Positions 19,431 through 28,952 of a stretch of DNA of 64,000 bases are shown in pieces. The notes under the pieces are model-generated. The model was given only the letters and a program-made list of their open reading frames with translations. It did no database searches and was not told where the DNA came from. A program made the position numbers and the translations under genes. Position 1 is the first letter of the stretch. Each line of letters begins with the position of its first letter. This DNA comes from Streptomyces sp. NBC_00704 (GTDB lineage Bacteria > Actinomycetota > Actinomycetes > Streptomycetales > Streptomycetaceae), in contig NZ_CP109000.1 in NCBI RefSeq assembly GCF_036226605.1, positions 3,716,501 through 3,780,500 of the forward strand, written 5' to 3'.

Positions 19431-19940
19431 ATGACAGGGACGACAGACTCCGCCGCCGGGGCGACCGCCACGAGTTCCCCCCTGCGCCTCGTGGAGATCA
19501 CCGCCGCGAACTTCGAGGCGGCGACGGCCGTCCGCGTCCACCCCGACCAGGAGTTCGCGGTCTCGCCCGTCATGAAGTCCCTCGCCGAGGCCTACGTCCA
19601 CCCGGGCGTCGCCTGGCCGCGGCTGATCATGGACGGCGACCGGACCGTCGGCTTCCTCATGGCGTTCCTCGACATCGACTGGAACGGCCGCGGCGACGGC
19701 AGCCTGATCCGCTCCGGCCTGTGGCGGCTGAACATCGCCGCCGGCGAACAGGGCTGCGGCTACGGCCGCTTCGCCGTCGAGGCCGTCGCCGCGGAACTGC
19801 GCCGCCGCGGCGCCGGGGAGATGTACGTGACCTGGCACGAGGGAGAACACGGCCCCGAGGACTTCTACCTGCGCCTCGGCTTCCGCAGGACGGGCGAGAA
19901 GAGCGACGGCGAGACCGTCGGCGTCCTCACTCTGGACTAG
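19431..19940 (+). CDS. GNAT family N-acetyltransferase
   Basis: The 169-residue product has the acetyl-CoA-binding segment (AAGEQGCGYGRFAVEAVAAEL, equivalent to the Q/RxxGxG/A loop) near residue 107 and the closing EDFYLRLGFRRTGE. The middle region resembles spermidine/spermine-type acetyltransferases, but substrate is not determined. TAGGGT begins 13 bases before the ATG at 19431, which decides this start over a GTG nine bases earlier. Its end overlaps the tail of the convergent sigma factor gene by four bases. Confidence 0.85.
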   Translation: MTGTTDSAAGATATSSPLRLVEITAANFEAATAVRVHPDQEFAVSPVMKSLAEAYVHPGVAWPRLIMDGDRTVGFLMAFLDIDWNGRGDGSLIRSGLWRLNIAAGEQGCGYGRFAVEAVAAELRRRGAGEMYVTWHEGEHGPEDFYLRLGFRRTGEKSDGETVGVLTLD

Positions 19941-20860
19941 AGCGGGGCTTCAGCGGGCTGGTCCCCGTCCCGGTCGCCGTCCCCGTCGGGCGGCAGCAGC
20001 GTCACCTCCAGCCGGGCCAGCCGCGCCGGGTCGGTCGTGACGTCGATCAGGGCGATCCGGTCCCGGACGAAGGTGAAGGCGAGCGTGCGCTCCACCCGGC
20101 CGTCCACCAGCACCGCCAGTCCCGTCGCACCGTCCACCAGAGCGGGCCCGGCCACGAACGAGAGCCGGGCGAAACCCGACGCCCCCCGGGCCACCGCGCT
20201 CGCGCCCGCCGTCACCAGCGTCTCCGAGCGGGCCACGACATCCGGATCCAGCACCGCCAGCAACCCGTCGAAGTCCCCCTCCCGGGCCGCCGTCAGGAAG
20301 GCGTCCACCACCCGGCGCCGGCGGACCGGGTCGACCTCCGGCTCCGCCGCCCCCCGCACCCGCCGACGAGCCCTGCTGGCCAGCTGCCGGGCCGCCTCCG
20401 GACTCCGGTCGACGATCCCCGCCACCTCCTCGAACGGCACCCCGAACAGATCGTGCAGCACGAACGCCAGCCGCTCCGCCGGGGACAACGTGTCCAGGAC
20501 CACCAGCAGGGCCGTGCCCACGGACTCCGCGAGCAGCGCGTCCTGCGCCGGATCGGGCTCCGCCGCCACCCCCGGCGTCCAGCTCTCCAACGGCTCCTCG
20601 GCACGCGAGCGGCGCGAACGCAGCATGTCCAGGCACACCCGGCCGACGACCGTCGTCAGCCATCCCCCGAGATTGCCGATGCCCCCGGCCTCGCCCCGCC
20701 CGGCGTTCCGGCTGAGCCGCACCCACGCCTCCTGCACCGCGTCGTCCGCCTCCGCGGCCGAACCCAGCATCCGGTGCGCCACGGCGCGCAGCCGCCCGCG
20801 GTGCGCCTCGAAGGACTCGGCCAGGAAGCCGTCGTCATCCGTCGTCGTCATCGGTCGCAT
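19937..20860 (-). CDS. ECF sigma factor with SnoaL-like C-terminal extension (SigJ/ECF41-like)
   Basis: The 307-residue product has sigma region 2 (EAHRGRLRAVAHRMLGSAAEADDAVQEAWVRL used as landmark in parts) and region 4 (LSPAERLAFVLHDLFGVPFEEVA). A SnoaL/NTF2-like C-terminal domain runs from about residue 190 (DAFLTAAREGDFDGLLAVLDPDVV). This architecture marks sigma factors controlled by their own C-terminal domain instead of an anti-sigma factor. No carboxymuconolactone decarboxylase or oxidoreductase partner is beside it. A second member of the class lies at 42426. Confidence 0.87.
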   Translation of the reverse strand: MRPMTTTDDDGFLAESFEAHRGRLRAVAHRMLGSAAEADDAVQEAWVRLSRNAGRGEAGGIGNLGGWLTTVVGRVCLDMLRSRRSRAEEPLESWTPGVAAEPDPAQDALLAESVGTALLVVLDTLSPAERLAFVLHDLFGVPFEEVAGIVDRSPEAARQLASRARRRVRGAAEPEVDPVRRRRVVDAFLTAAREGDFDGLLAVLDPDVVARSETLVTAGASAVARGASGFARLSFVAGPALVDGATGLAVLVDGRVERTLAFTFVRDRIALIDVTTDPARLARLEVTLLPPDGDGDRDGDQPAEAPL

Positions 20861-21036
20861 CCCTCGTCACCCTCCGGAAGCCGGCCGCGAACCGGAACCC
20901 GCATCCGCATCCGCATCCGCATCCGGCCGACGTGATCGCCACAGTCACGGGAATGACGCACGACACGCCTGGAACGTGACAGCCGGACGCCGGACGCCAC
21001 GGCACGTCGGGACCGGGCGGGACGACGCCGCGCCGC
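20861..21036. other. Spacer with CATCCG hexamer repeats, no gene
   Basis: The segment includes four tandem copies of the hexamer CGCATC (about 20897-20923), immediately behind the start of the ECF sigma factor gene. No reading frame is convincing. Confidence 0.5.
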
Positions 21037-21474
21037 TCAGCCCCAGTCCCGGCCCGTCCGGCCCCGCTTCGTCTCCGAACGCTGCTTCTTCTGCCGCAGC
21101 CGCCGCTCGTTGATCCCGCGCGGGATACGGGTCGGCCGGCGCGGCTTGGGCGGCGGCGCGGTCGCCTCCGCGAGCTGCGCGGCCAGACGCACCGCCGCGG
21201 TCTCCCGGTTGCGCCACTGGGAACGGTGCTCGGAGGACCGGACGGTGACGACGCCGTCGACGAGCCGGCCCGCCAGCCGCTCCAGCGCCCGCGCCTTCCA
21301 CACCTCGGGCAGCGCCTCGGTGCGCTCCACGTCGAAGCGCAGCTCCACCTGCGAGTCACTCGTGTTGACGTGCTGCCCGCCCGGCCCCGAAGACCGCGAG
21401 AAACGCCACATCAGCTCGGCCTCGGGAAGCGAGACGGAGCCGCGGACGACATAGGGACCAGACATGCCGACCAT
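21037..21474 (-). CDS. arfB: Alternative ribosome-rescue factor ArfB (YaeJ-type peptidyl-tRNA hydrolase)
   Basis: The 145-residue product has the release-factor catalytic loop SSGPGGQHVN near residue 29 and a basic C-terminal tail (RRLRQKKQRSETKRGRTG) that in ArfB enters the empty mRNA channel. It lacks the codon-recognition domain of RF1/RF2. It frees stalled ribosomes without tmRNA. A second in-frame ATG three codons later is also possible; the first has a GGAGCGGG in the right place. Confidence 0.92.
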   Translation of the reverse strand: MVGMSGPYVVRGSVSLPEAELMWRFSRSSGPGGQHVNTSDSQVELRFDVERTEALPEVWKARALERLAGRLVDGVVTVRSSEHRSQWRNRETAAVRLAAQLAEATAPPPKPRRPTRIPRGINERRLRQKKQRSETKRGRTGRDWG

Positions 21475-21553
21475 GTTCCCGCTCCGGCCCGGTCCGAGTC
21501 ACGCGAATATCTCTTGGTAAAGAAAGTAAAGAAACGCGGGCACGCCGGGAACC

Positions 21554-21582
21554 TTGACCGGCCTTCGCTGCGTTCATAGGGA
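21554..21582 (+). promoter_or_regulatory. Probable terD promoter
   Basis: TTGACC and TAGGGA are separated by 17 bases, matching the housekeeping sigma-HrdB pattern. They lie about 60 bases before the terD ATG. Confidence 0.55.
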
Positions 21583-21639
21583 TAGCTGTAGCTTCGTGCC
21601 CGCGAAGCCGTACAAAAAACGAGGGAAGGACTCCCAACC

Positions 21640-22215
21640 ATGGCTGTAAGCCTGTCCAAGGGTGGCAACGTCTCGCTCACCAAGGAGGCTCCGGGCCTGA
21701 CCGCCGTCACCGTGGGCCTCGGCTGGGACGTCCGCACCACCACCGGCACGGACTTCGACCTCGACGCCTCCGCGATCGCGGTCAACCCCCAGGGCAAGGT
21801 CTACTCCGACGGTCACTTCGTCTTCTTCAACAACAAGCAGACGCCGGACCAGACCATCGTCCACACCGGCGACAACCGCACCGGCGAGGGCGCGGGCGAC
21901 GACGAGGCGATCAACGTCAACCTGGCCGGCCTCCCCGCCGACGTCGAGAAGATCGTCTTCCCGGTCTCCATCTACGACGCGGAGAACCGCTCGCAGAACT
22001 TCGGCCAGGTCCGCAACGCCTACATCCGCATCGTCAACCAGGCCGGCGGCGCCGAGATCGCCCGCTACGACCTCTCCGAGGACGCGGCCACCGAGACCGC
22101 CATGGTCTTCGGCGAGCTGTACCGCAACGGCGCCGAGTGGAAGTTCCGCGCGGTCGGCCAGGGCTACGCCTCCGGCCTCGTCGGCATCGCCCAGGACTTC
22201 GGCGTCAGCGTCTGA
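21640..22215 (+). CDS. terD: TerD family protein (tellurium resistance/calcium-binding stress protein)
   Basis: The 191-residue product opens MAVSLSKGGNVSLTKEAPGL and carries the calcium-binding pattern DFDLDASAIA and GDDEAINVNL, then VFPVSIYDAENRSQNFGQVRNAYIRI and ETAMVFGELYR. TerD proteins are cytoplasmic calcium-binding proteins linked to tellurite resistance and, in Streptomyces, to differentiation; the molecular role is unsettled. It stands alone. A GAGGGAAGGA ribosome site precedes the ATG. Confidence 0.95.
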   Translation: MAVSLSKGGNVSLTKEAPGLTAVTVGLGWDVRTTTGTDFDLDASAIAVNPQGKVYSDGHFVFFNNKQTPDQTIVHTGDNRTGEGAGDDEAINVNLAGLPADVEKIVFPVSIYDAENRSQNFGQVRNAYIRIVNQAGGAEIARYDLSEDAATETAMVFGELYRNGAEWKFRAVGQGYASGLVGIAQDFGVSV

Positions 22216-22269
22216 CCCCGAGACCCCCGGCACCACGGCACCACAGCAGCACAGCGATCCCGGACCGCC

Positions 22270-22303
22270 CCGCCCCGCCCAGCACCTCCGCCGGGCGGGG
22301 CGG
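22270..22303 (+). terminator. Hairpin downstream of terD
   Basis: An 11-bp perfect GC stem (22270-22280 with 22293-22303) closes a 12-base loop about 55 bases after the stop codon. Confidence 0.7.
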
Positions 22304-22382
22304 CCCGCGTCCGGCCGCGCCCCACGCCCCGGAAGGCCCGGGCGGCTCTCCGCGGACGGCCGCCCCCGCCTAGCCTGCGGCC

Positions 22383-22940
22383 ATGCACCTGGACGCGCTG
22401 CGCCTCACCCCGGACCGCGACATCCCCGGCCCCCTCCTCACCGAACTCACCGCCCTCTACGCCTCCCACCGCGAATACCACGCCCTCAGCGGCGACTTCC
22501 CCGACCCGGACGACATCCGGCCCGAGCAGGTGGCCGCGGCCCTCGCCGACGAGCTGGCCGAGCCGCACGTCGAGGCACTGCTCGCCCGCAGCCGGGGCCG
22601 CCTCGTCGGCATCGCCGTCACGCTCGCACGGCACCCCGACCCCGCGGACCCCGACCCCTGGATCGGGCTGCTCATGGTCGACGCCGCCGCGCAGGGCCAG
22701 GGATACGGACGCCGCATCGCCGAACGCGTCGAGGAACGACTGCGCACGGCCGGCCACACCGCCGTCCGGCTCGCCGTCCTCGACGCCAACCCCAAGGGCC
22801 TCGCCTTCTGGACCGCCCTCGGATACGAGGTCATCGGCCACCGGCCCGACCGCCAACTCGGCCGCCCCTGCACCGTCCTGCGCAAACCGCTGACCCCGCC
22901 GCCACCGCAGACGGCGGCCCCTGCCGGCGGCCGCTCCTAG
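22383..22940 (+). CDS. GNAT family N-acetyltransferase
   Basis: The 185-residue product has a clear acetyl-CoA site (GLLMVDAAAQGQGYGRRIAERVEERL, landmark) near residue 99 and the typical ending VRLAVLDANPKGLAFWTALGYEVIGHRP. Substrate is unknown. TAGCCT begins 12 bases before the ATG with no ribosome site, so the gene is probably read leaderless. The C-terminal 15 residues are Pro/Ala-rich. Confidence 0.88.
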   Translation: MHLDALRLTPDRDIPGPLLTELTALYASHREYHALSGDFPDPDDIRPEQVAAALADELAEPHVEALLARSRGRLVGIAVTLARHPDPADPDPWIGLLMVDAAAQGQGYGRRIAERVEERLRTAGHTAVRLAVLDANPKGLAFWTALGYEVIGHRPDRQLGRPCTVLRKPLTPPPPQTAAPAGGRS

Positions 22941-23008
22941 ACGTCCGGGAGACGGCCCACCGCCCAGGACCGGTCCCGGCCGCCCCCTCGGTGCACACCC
23001 GCCGGGCC

Positions 23009-24436
23009 TCACGGGCGCGGCGGCCGGCCCTCCCCGTACAGCCACTGCGACCAGATCCCGTCGAAGTCCACGTCCGGCGCCCGCTTCTCGACGAACGCCG
23101 TGAAGTCCTCCGTGCGGGCGTTGCCATGGCGACGGGCCGCCGCCCACCCCCGCAGCAGGTCGTAGAAGGCGTCGTCGTCGTGGAGGGCCTGCCGGACACG
23201 GTGGACGACCATCGCGCCCCGCTGGTAGACCGGCGCGTCGGAGATGTGCGCGGCCCCCGGCGGCTTCGCCGGCGGGAAGTCCCACAGGTCCTCGTACACG
23301 TCCGCACCGTGGTCGTACAGCTCCCGGAACGTCTCCTCCGCCGTCGCCCCGCCCTCGTCCTCCGTCCACAGCCACTCGGCGTACGTCGCCAGCCCCTCGC
23401 TGAGCCACATGTCCCGCCAGCTCCCCGGCGTGACGGACACCCCGAACCACTGATGCGCGATCTCGTGGACGAACGTCTCCATGCCGGGCGCGCCGGGGAA
23501 GACCGGCCGGTTCTGCGTCTCCAGCGCGTACCCCGCGTCACCCGGCCGGTCCACGATCGCCCCCACCGAGGAGAAGGGGTACGGCCCGAAGCTGTCCCGC
23601 GCCCAGCCCATGACCTCGGGAAGCCGGGCCAGCACCGCACGACTCGCCGCCGCCTGCGAGGGATCGACCGCCACATACGCCGGCAGGCCGCCCCCCAGCA
23701 CGGACGTGGTCACGGTGAAACGGCCGATCGCCAGCGTCGCCGCGTAACTCGCCATCGGCTCCGCCGTGTGCCACAGGAACGTCGTCCGCCCGTCCGCCCC
23801 CGTGCGCCGGCCGCGCAGCTCACCGTTGGACACCGCCGTCAGCCCCTTCGGGACGGTGACGGCGACGTCGTACGACGCCTTGTCGGACGGGTGATGCGCG
23901 CCCGGGAACCAGGCCATCGAACCGGTCGGCTCCCCCAGCGCCAGCACACCGTCCGCCGTGCGCAGCCAGCCCTCCCGGGAACGGTCCGCATCGGTGATCG
24001 TGACCGGGCTGCCCGAATAGCGGACCCGCACCTCGAACACCTCGCCGTCGGCGAGCGCCTCGGACGGGCGGACGACGAGTTCCTGGCCCTCCCGGCGGAA
24101 CCGCGCGACCGCCCCCTCGACCCGCACCTCCTCGACCTCCATGCCCAGCAGATCGAGATCGAACGCGGACAGGTCCTGCGTCGCCCGGGCCGTGACCACC
24201 GCCGTCCCCCTGAGACGGCTGCCGTCGGGGACGTAAGACAGCGTGAGGCCGTAGTGCGTGACGTCGTACCCGCCGTTGCCCGCCTTCGGGAAATACGGAT
24301 CGCCGACGCCCGCCGCGCCCCGGGAACCACCGGAACCGCCCCTCGCGCCCTGCGGCGGACCGCCGTCGCACGCGACCAGGACGAGACCTCCCGCCACCAG
24401 CGCGGCAACCGTGACAAGACGTACGGATCGGGGCAC
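23009..24436 (-). CDS. M1 family zinc aminopeptidase-like lipoprotein
   Basis: The 475-residue product has a lipoprotein signal (LVTVAALVAGGLVLVAC) and the gluzincin motif HEIAHQWFG with the third ligand in WLSEGLATYAEWLW. Substrate-binding YALETQNRPVF stands in the place of the usual GAMEN. It should be exported and anchored outside the membrane. TAGGAT begins 13 bases before the GTG at 24436, so this start is chosen over an ATG 17 codons upstream that would run into the divergent gene. Confidence 0.88.
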   Translation of the reverse strand: MPRSVRLVTVAALVAGGLVLVACDGGPPQGARGGSGGSRGAAGVGDPYFPKAGNGGYDVTHYGLTLSYVPDGSRLRGTAVVTARATQDLSAFDLDLLGMEVEEVRVEGAVARFRREGQELVVRPSEALADGEVFEVRVRYSGSPVTITDADRSREGWLRTADGVLALGEPTGSMAWFPGAHHPSDKASYDVAVTVPKGLTAVSNGELRGRRTGADGRTTFLWHTAEPMASYAATLAIGRFTVTTSVLGGGLPAYVAVDPSQAAASRAVLARLPEVMGWARDSFGPYPFSSVGAIVDRPGDAGYALETQNRPVFPGAPGMETFVHEIAHQWFGVSVTPGSWRDMWLSEGLATYAEWLWTEDEGGATAEETFRELYDHGADVYEDLWDFPPAKPPGAAHISDAPVYQRGAMVVHRVRQALHDDDAFYDLLRGWAAARRHGNARTEDFTAFVEKRAPDVDFDGIWSQWLYGEGRPPRP

Positions 24437-24494
24437 GACAGCGATCCTACGGCGACGTCCGACGACCACACGGAGGCGTGACACCATCGCCTAC

Positions 24495-24995
24495 GTGCTC
24501 GACATCGGCTACGCCCTCTCCAACCGCTTCCCGGACCCGCCCCAGACGGACTACCGGCGCGCGGACGTCCGCACCCTGCGCCACGACCTGTTCTGCGGCG
24601 ACGTCTACCTCGCCGACACCAAGGCGGACCGCGAGCTGTCCACAGCCTGGGGATGGGTGCCCGTGCTCGACTTCGCCTGGGCGCTGTGCGACATCGCCGA
24701 GCACATCGACCAGGACCCGGCCGGCTCCCGCGCCTCCCGCCCCCAGTACGCGGAACTCGACTTCACCGAGTCCACCGACCGCATGCTCTTCCGCCGCCGC
24801 TTCGGCTGGGTCGACATCGAGGCCGACTGGATGCCCCCCGAGGAACCCCCCCTCACCTTCTCCCACGCCGAACTGCGCCGCGAGGCCCGCGACTTCCTCC
24901 ACGACCTCCTCGCCGACCTGACCGACCTGCACGAGGACCTCGGCGAGAACCCCGCCGTCTGGACGCTCCAGGCCCGCTTCCCCCGCGTGAAGTGA
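24495..24995 (+). CDS. Conserved hypothetical protein
   Basis: The 166-residue product from the GTG reads VLDIGYALSNRFPDPPQTDY and has an acidic, Trp-rich middle (STAWGWVPVLDFAWALCDIAEHI) with no signal peptide or membrane segment and no domain I recognise. Codon usage is typical of the genome, so it is a real gene. The GGAGG upstream is 19 bases from the GTG, farther than usual; an ATC three codons earlier is in a better position, so the start is uncertain. Confidence 0.7.
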   Translation: MLDIGYALSNRFPDPPQTDYRRADVRTLRHDLFCGDVYLADTKADRELSTAWGWVPVLDFAWALCDIAEHIDQDPAGSRASRPQYAELDFTESTDRMLFRRRFGWVDIEADWMPPEEPPLTFSHAELRREARDFLHDLLADLTDLHEDLGENPAVWTLQARFPRVK

Positions 24996-25037
24996 CCGCG
25001 GCTGGAGCCGGACCCGCGACCGGAGCCACCGCCCGGC

Positions 25038-25751
25038 TCAGCCCTCCACCCTGATCCCCAGCTCCGCCGCCAGCACCGGCGCCAGATCCAGCAGTTGCCC
25101 CGCACTGATCACCGCCCCCGACAACCGGTCCACACCCCCCGCGAGGCCCAGTTCCACCGCACCCCGCAGATCCACGTCCGTCAGCGTCGCCGCCGTGAAA
25201 TCCGCCGACCGCAGGGCACAGTCCACGAACTCGACCCGCTCCAGCCGGGCCCCGCCGAAATCGGGCTCGACCAGCACAGACCCCTCGAAGACGACGTCCC
25301 GCAACCGCGCCTGGCGCAGATTCAGGTAGTCGATCTTGCCGCCGCGCACCACCACCCGCTCCAGCACGGCGCCGTACAGCTGGGTCCCGCCCAGCCGCGC
25401 GTCCCGCAGCTCCACGTCCCGCAGGGTCGCCTCCGCCAGGTCCGTGCCGACCCCCCGCAGACCGGTCAGCACCGAGTCCAGGAAACGCGCGTGGCGCAGC
25501 CTCGTCCCGTCCAGCGCACAGCCGGTCAGCGCGCAGTCCATGAAGCGCGCGCCTCCGCCGTCCTGCCCGGCGAGGTCCAGCTCACGCCACTCCACGCCGT
25601 CGTAGTCCCCGTCGGGCTCCAGCCCTCCGCCCCCGTACGGCTCCAGCTCCGGCAGCCGCACCTCGGGCCGCCGCGCCCTCTTCACCGCGGCGCCCGCCCT
25701 GCCGCCGGCCCCGCCCGTCCCGCCGGTCCTGCCGGCCCCAGTCCTCGCCAT
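25038..25751 (-). CDS. Pentapeptide repeat protein
   Basis: The 237-residue product has a basic Gly-rich N-terminus, then from about residue 52 a right-handed quadrilateral beta-helix made of A(D/N)LXX-type repeats: ELDLAGQ, CALTGCALDGTRLRHARFLDS, ATLRDVELRDARLGG, LNLRQARLRDVVFEGS, CALRSADFTAATLTDVDLRGA. Family members include DNA-gyrase protectors, but this one cannot be assigned. A longer in-frame ORF upstream overlaps the rhomboid-like gene and is not believed. Confidence 0.87.
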   Translation of the reverse strand: MARTGAGRTGGTGGAGGRAGAAVKRARRPEVRLPELEPYGGGGLEPDGDYDGVEWRELDLAGQDGGGARFMDCALTGCALDGTRLRHARFLDSVLTGLRGVGTDLAEATLRDVELRDARLGGTQLYGAVLERVVVRGGKIDYLNLRQARLRDVVFEGSVLVEPDFGGARLERVEFVDCALRSADFTAATLTDVDLRGAVELGLAGGVDRLSGAVISAGQLLDLAPVLAAELGIRVEG

Positions 25752-25822
25752 GCCCCCATGCTGCACCCCGCCACTGACAATCCCGCGCCCGCGCCGCCTC
25801 CCCTGCCCTCCCCCGCACCGGC

Positions 25823-26530
25823 TCACGGCCGGACGCCACCCGGCGGAGCCGCCCCCGTACCCGTACCGGGACCCGTCCCCGTCCCCTGCGGATCCCGCAC
25901 CCGTTCCCGCTCCCGGCCCCTGACCAGGGGATAACACGCCAGCCCGACGAGCACGGACAGGAAGTGCCCGAAGTCGGTGAAGGTCGGCGCGGCGGTGAGC
26001 GGAGCGCCGAAGAAGACGAGCAGGCCCGCCAGGTACCCGTACCGCCACGGCGAGCCGATCCGGTGGACCAGCACCCCCGCCACCCCGGCCAGCGCGTAGC
26101 TCACCCCCACGTCCAGGGTGTCGGCCGACGACCGCGGCGCCAGCCCGTCCTGGATCGCCAGCGCCAGCGCGCCCTCGCTGATCAGCGTGGCCAGCACGTG
26201 CGCGGCCGCGCACACCGCGAGCCACCGGGCCGTCCCGAGCCATCGCTCGGCCTGCGCGTGGAAGACGGAGTACAGCGCCACGTACGGCACCCAGTGCCCG
26301 CCGTCGATCCACATCGCGCTCGCCACCAGCACGCGCACCGGGTGCCGCGACAGCTCATGGATGTTCGTCGACCGCTGCCGCAGAAACTCCCGCTCGAACT
26401 CCGGGGACATGTGGTGCAGCGCCACCGTGGTGACGAACAGGACGGCCAGCCACACATAGGTGCCGGGCGCCCGGCGCACATACGCCCACACCGCCCGCCG
26501 AACCCGTGAGACCCCCGTGAGCCGCTTCAC
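25823..26530 (-). CDS. Rhomboid-like integral membrane protein
   Basis: The 235-residue product has about six hydrophobic helices starting at YVWLAVLFVTTVALHHM. A GVSYALAGVAGVLVH helix corresponds to the GxSx serine helix of rhomboids, and DFGHFLSVLVGLA supplies a histidine helix, so a serine-His pair may be kept. Whether it is an active intramembrane protease is open. The C-terminus is a Gly/Thr/Pro-rich tail. It is followed closely by the pentapeptide gene. Confidence 0.72.
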   Translation of the reverse strand: MKRLTGVSRVRRAVWAYVRRAPGTYVWLAVLFVTTVALHHMSPEFEREFLRQRSTNIHELSRHPVRVLVASAMWIDGGHWVPYVALYSVFHAQAERWLGTARWLAVCAAAHVLATLISEGALALAIQDGLAPRSSADTLDVGVSYALAGVAGVLVHRIGSPWRYGYLAGLLVFFGAPLTAAPTFTDFGHFLSVLVGLACYPLVRGRERERVRDPQGTGTGPGTGTGAAPPGGVRP

Positions 26531-26548
26531 GAGGCCCAGTATCGTGCA

Positions 26549-26575
26549 GCCCAGGTCAGACGGCCTGACCTGGGC
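26549..26575 (-). terminator. Hairpin after tRNA-Thr
   Basis: Arms GCCCAGGTCAG (26549-26559) and CTGACCTGGGC (26565-26575) pair perfectly over 11 bp just beyond the 3' end of the tRNA gene. Confidence 0.8.
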
Positions 26576-26581
26576 TTCTCA

Positions 26582-26658
26582 TGGAGCCCCCTGTCGGATT
26601 CGAACCGACGACCTGCGCATTACAAGTGCGCTGCTCTGGCCAGCTGAGCTAAGGAGGC
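26582..26658 (-). tRNA. tRNA-Thr (anticodon TGT)
   Basis: A full 77-base cloverleaf with encoded CCA can be folded: acceptor GCCTCCT with AGGGGGC, D-arm GCTC/GAGC, anticodon stem GCGCA/TGCGC with loop CTTGTAA, and T-arm GTCGG-TTCGAAT-CCGAC. Anticodon TGT reads ACA-type threonine codons. There is no sign of an integrated element at its 3' end. Confidence 0.97.
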
Positions 26659-26880
26659 ATCGCGCGCGACGACCCGCGCGCGGAGGCGGCACCACTGTAC
26701 ACAGCCGCTGTTTCCGCGGGCCACGGACTTCTCCCCGCCGTGCGGCCCGGACGGTGTGCGCCCGGCGGGCGTCCGCGCCGGCGGCCGGGGGGCCGTCCCG
26801 GACGTTCCGGTGAAGTTCACAGGGCCTCAAGTGCTGACAGACCGGGAAACGCCAGGTACCGTCCTGACCCAGTTCGCTCA

Positions 26881-26896
26881 TGTGGACTACACCAAC
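26881..26896. promoter_or_regulatory. Possible DasR dre site upstream of msiK
   Basis: TGTGGACTACACCAAC shares TGG-CTA-ACCA with the dre consensus, with the same T-to-A change seen in the second dre-like site at 12379. It lies 60 bases before the msiK start. Confidence 0.45.
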
Positions 26897-26955
26897 CACC
26901 TTCCTACAACGGATCGTCCGGCACGTTCCTGCCGGTAGAAGGGGGCCTTCGAGCC

Positions 26956-28044
<1,089 letters not shown>

Positions 28045-28081
28045 CGCACAGGATTGAACCGGGGGGTTCACCCGGATTGAT

Positions 28082-28117
28082 GAAGAGGGCCCCGCAGCCT
28101 GCTGCGGGGCCCTCTTC
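28082..28117 (+). terminator. Strong hairpin after msiK
   Basis: A perfect 16-bp stem (GAAGAGGGCCCCGCAG and its complement) closes a four-base loop, 37 bases after the stop codon. Confidence 0.92.
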
Positions 28118-28255
28118 CGCGTCCGCTGAATCCCCGGCACAGCGGACATTTCGACGGGCACTCGTCAACCCAATACCCAATGCGGAGCACGACATCATCC
28201 CCCGTCCGGGTGACTAAATGTCGCCACATCATTACTGCACGCTACCCTCTCACGC

Positions 28256-28726
28256 GTGAAGCACTCCGCGAACCACTCCACCACCCAGCGCACGCGCCGC
28301 GGCCGGGGCGGCCCAGCCCGCCGGATCGGCCGCTCGCTCGCCCTCGTCCTGCCCGTCGTCATGGTGCTCTCCGGGACCCTCGCGGTCACCCGGGTCAACT
28401 GGTCGGGGAACCCCTCGGATTCGGTGCTCACCGCCTCCGACGTCTCCGCCGCGCACCAGTCCTCGCGTCAGGCCGCCAAGGCCCCGCAGGACGTCCTGCG
28501 CGACCGGTTGCTGGCCGAGCTCCTGGAGAAGGATCCGGGCGCCGCCCTGACCCATCTCCAGGCCGCCGTGAACGGCCGGCCGTCGCTGGCCAGGCACTGC
28601 TCCTCCATCGCCCGCGCCCTCGGTCGCGCCGCGGTCCGCATGTACGGTCCCTCGCGCGCCCAGTCGTACGCCCGCCCGGTGTGCGACACGGCCTTCGCCT
28701 CGGGCGTGCTGGCGGCGCGGGGCTGA
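28256..28726 (+). CDS. Hypothetical membrane-anchored or secreted protein
   Basis: The 156-residue product has a basic N-terminus (about 26 residues) and one hydrophobic helix, SLALVLPVVMVLSGTLAVT, that could be a signal or anchor. The mainly helical mature part has two cysteines (RHCSSIARALGRA and RPVCDTAFASGV) that may form a disulfide. No family recognised. TACCCT begins 13 bases before the GTG, with no ribosome site, so it is probably leaderless. Confidence 0.75.
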   Translation: MKHSANHSTTQRTRRGRGGPARRIGRSLALVLPVVMVLSGTLAVTRVNWSGNPSDSVLTASDVSAAHQSSRQAAKAPQDVLRDRLLAELLEKDPGAALTHLQAAVNGRPSLARHCSSIARALGRAAVRMYGPSRAQSYARPVCDTAFASGVLAARG

Positions 28727-28806
28727 GGCACGGCGCTGTGACACGGCGCGAGGCACAGGGCCGGAGCCCGGACGGCGGTCCCGGCGCGGGGCGGCAGCAC
28801 CGGTCC

Positions 28807-28858
28807 GGACAGTGATCCCGGACAGTGATCCCAGGCAGTGATCCCAGGCAGCGGGTCC
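28807..28858. repeat. Tandem 13-bp repeats upstream of the nucleotidyltransferase gene
   Basis: Three and a half copies of (G)GACAGTGATCCC / GGCAGTGATCCCA follow one another in the 226-base gap before the next gene. Confidence 0.75.
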
Positions 28859-28952
28859 GGTCGTCGGGCCCGGCATCCGTATCGGGGCGTGCGGCTCCTC
28901 CGGCACCGGGGGAGCCGCACGCCCCGCTTCATGCGGCACGTACAGTGCGGGC

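Noticed and set aside
21640..22215. A tellurite-resistance ter operon
   Set aside because: Only a single terD gene is present; no terB, terC or terZ neighbours.
26582..26658. tRNA-Thr as an integration site for a mobile element
   Set aside because: No integrase, att repeat or change in gene content is seen on either side.
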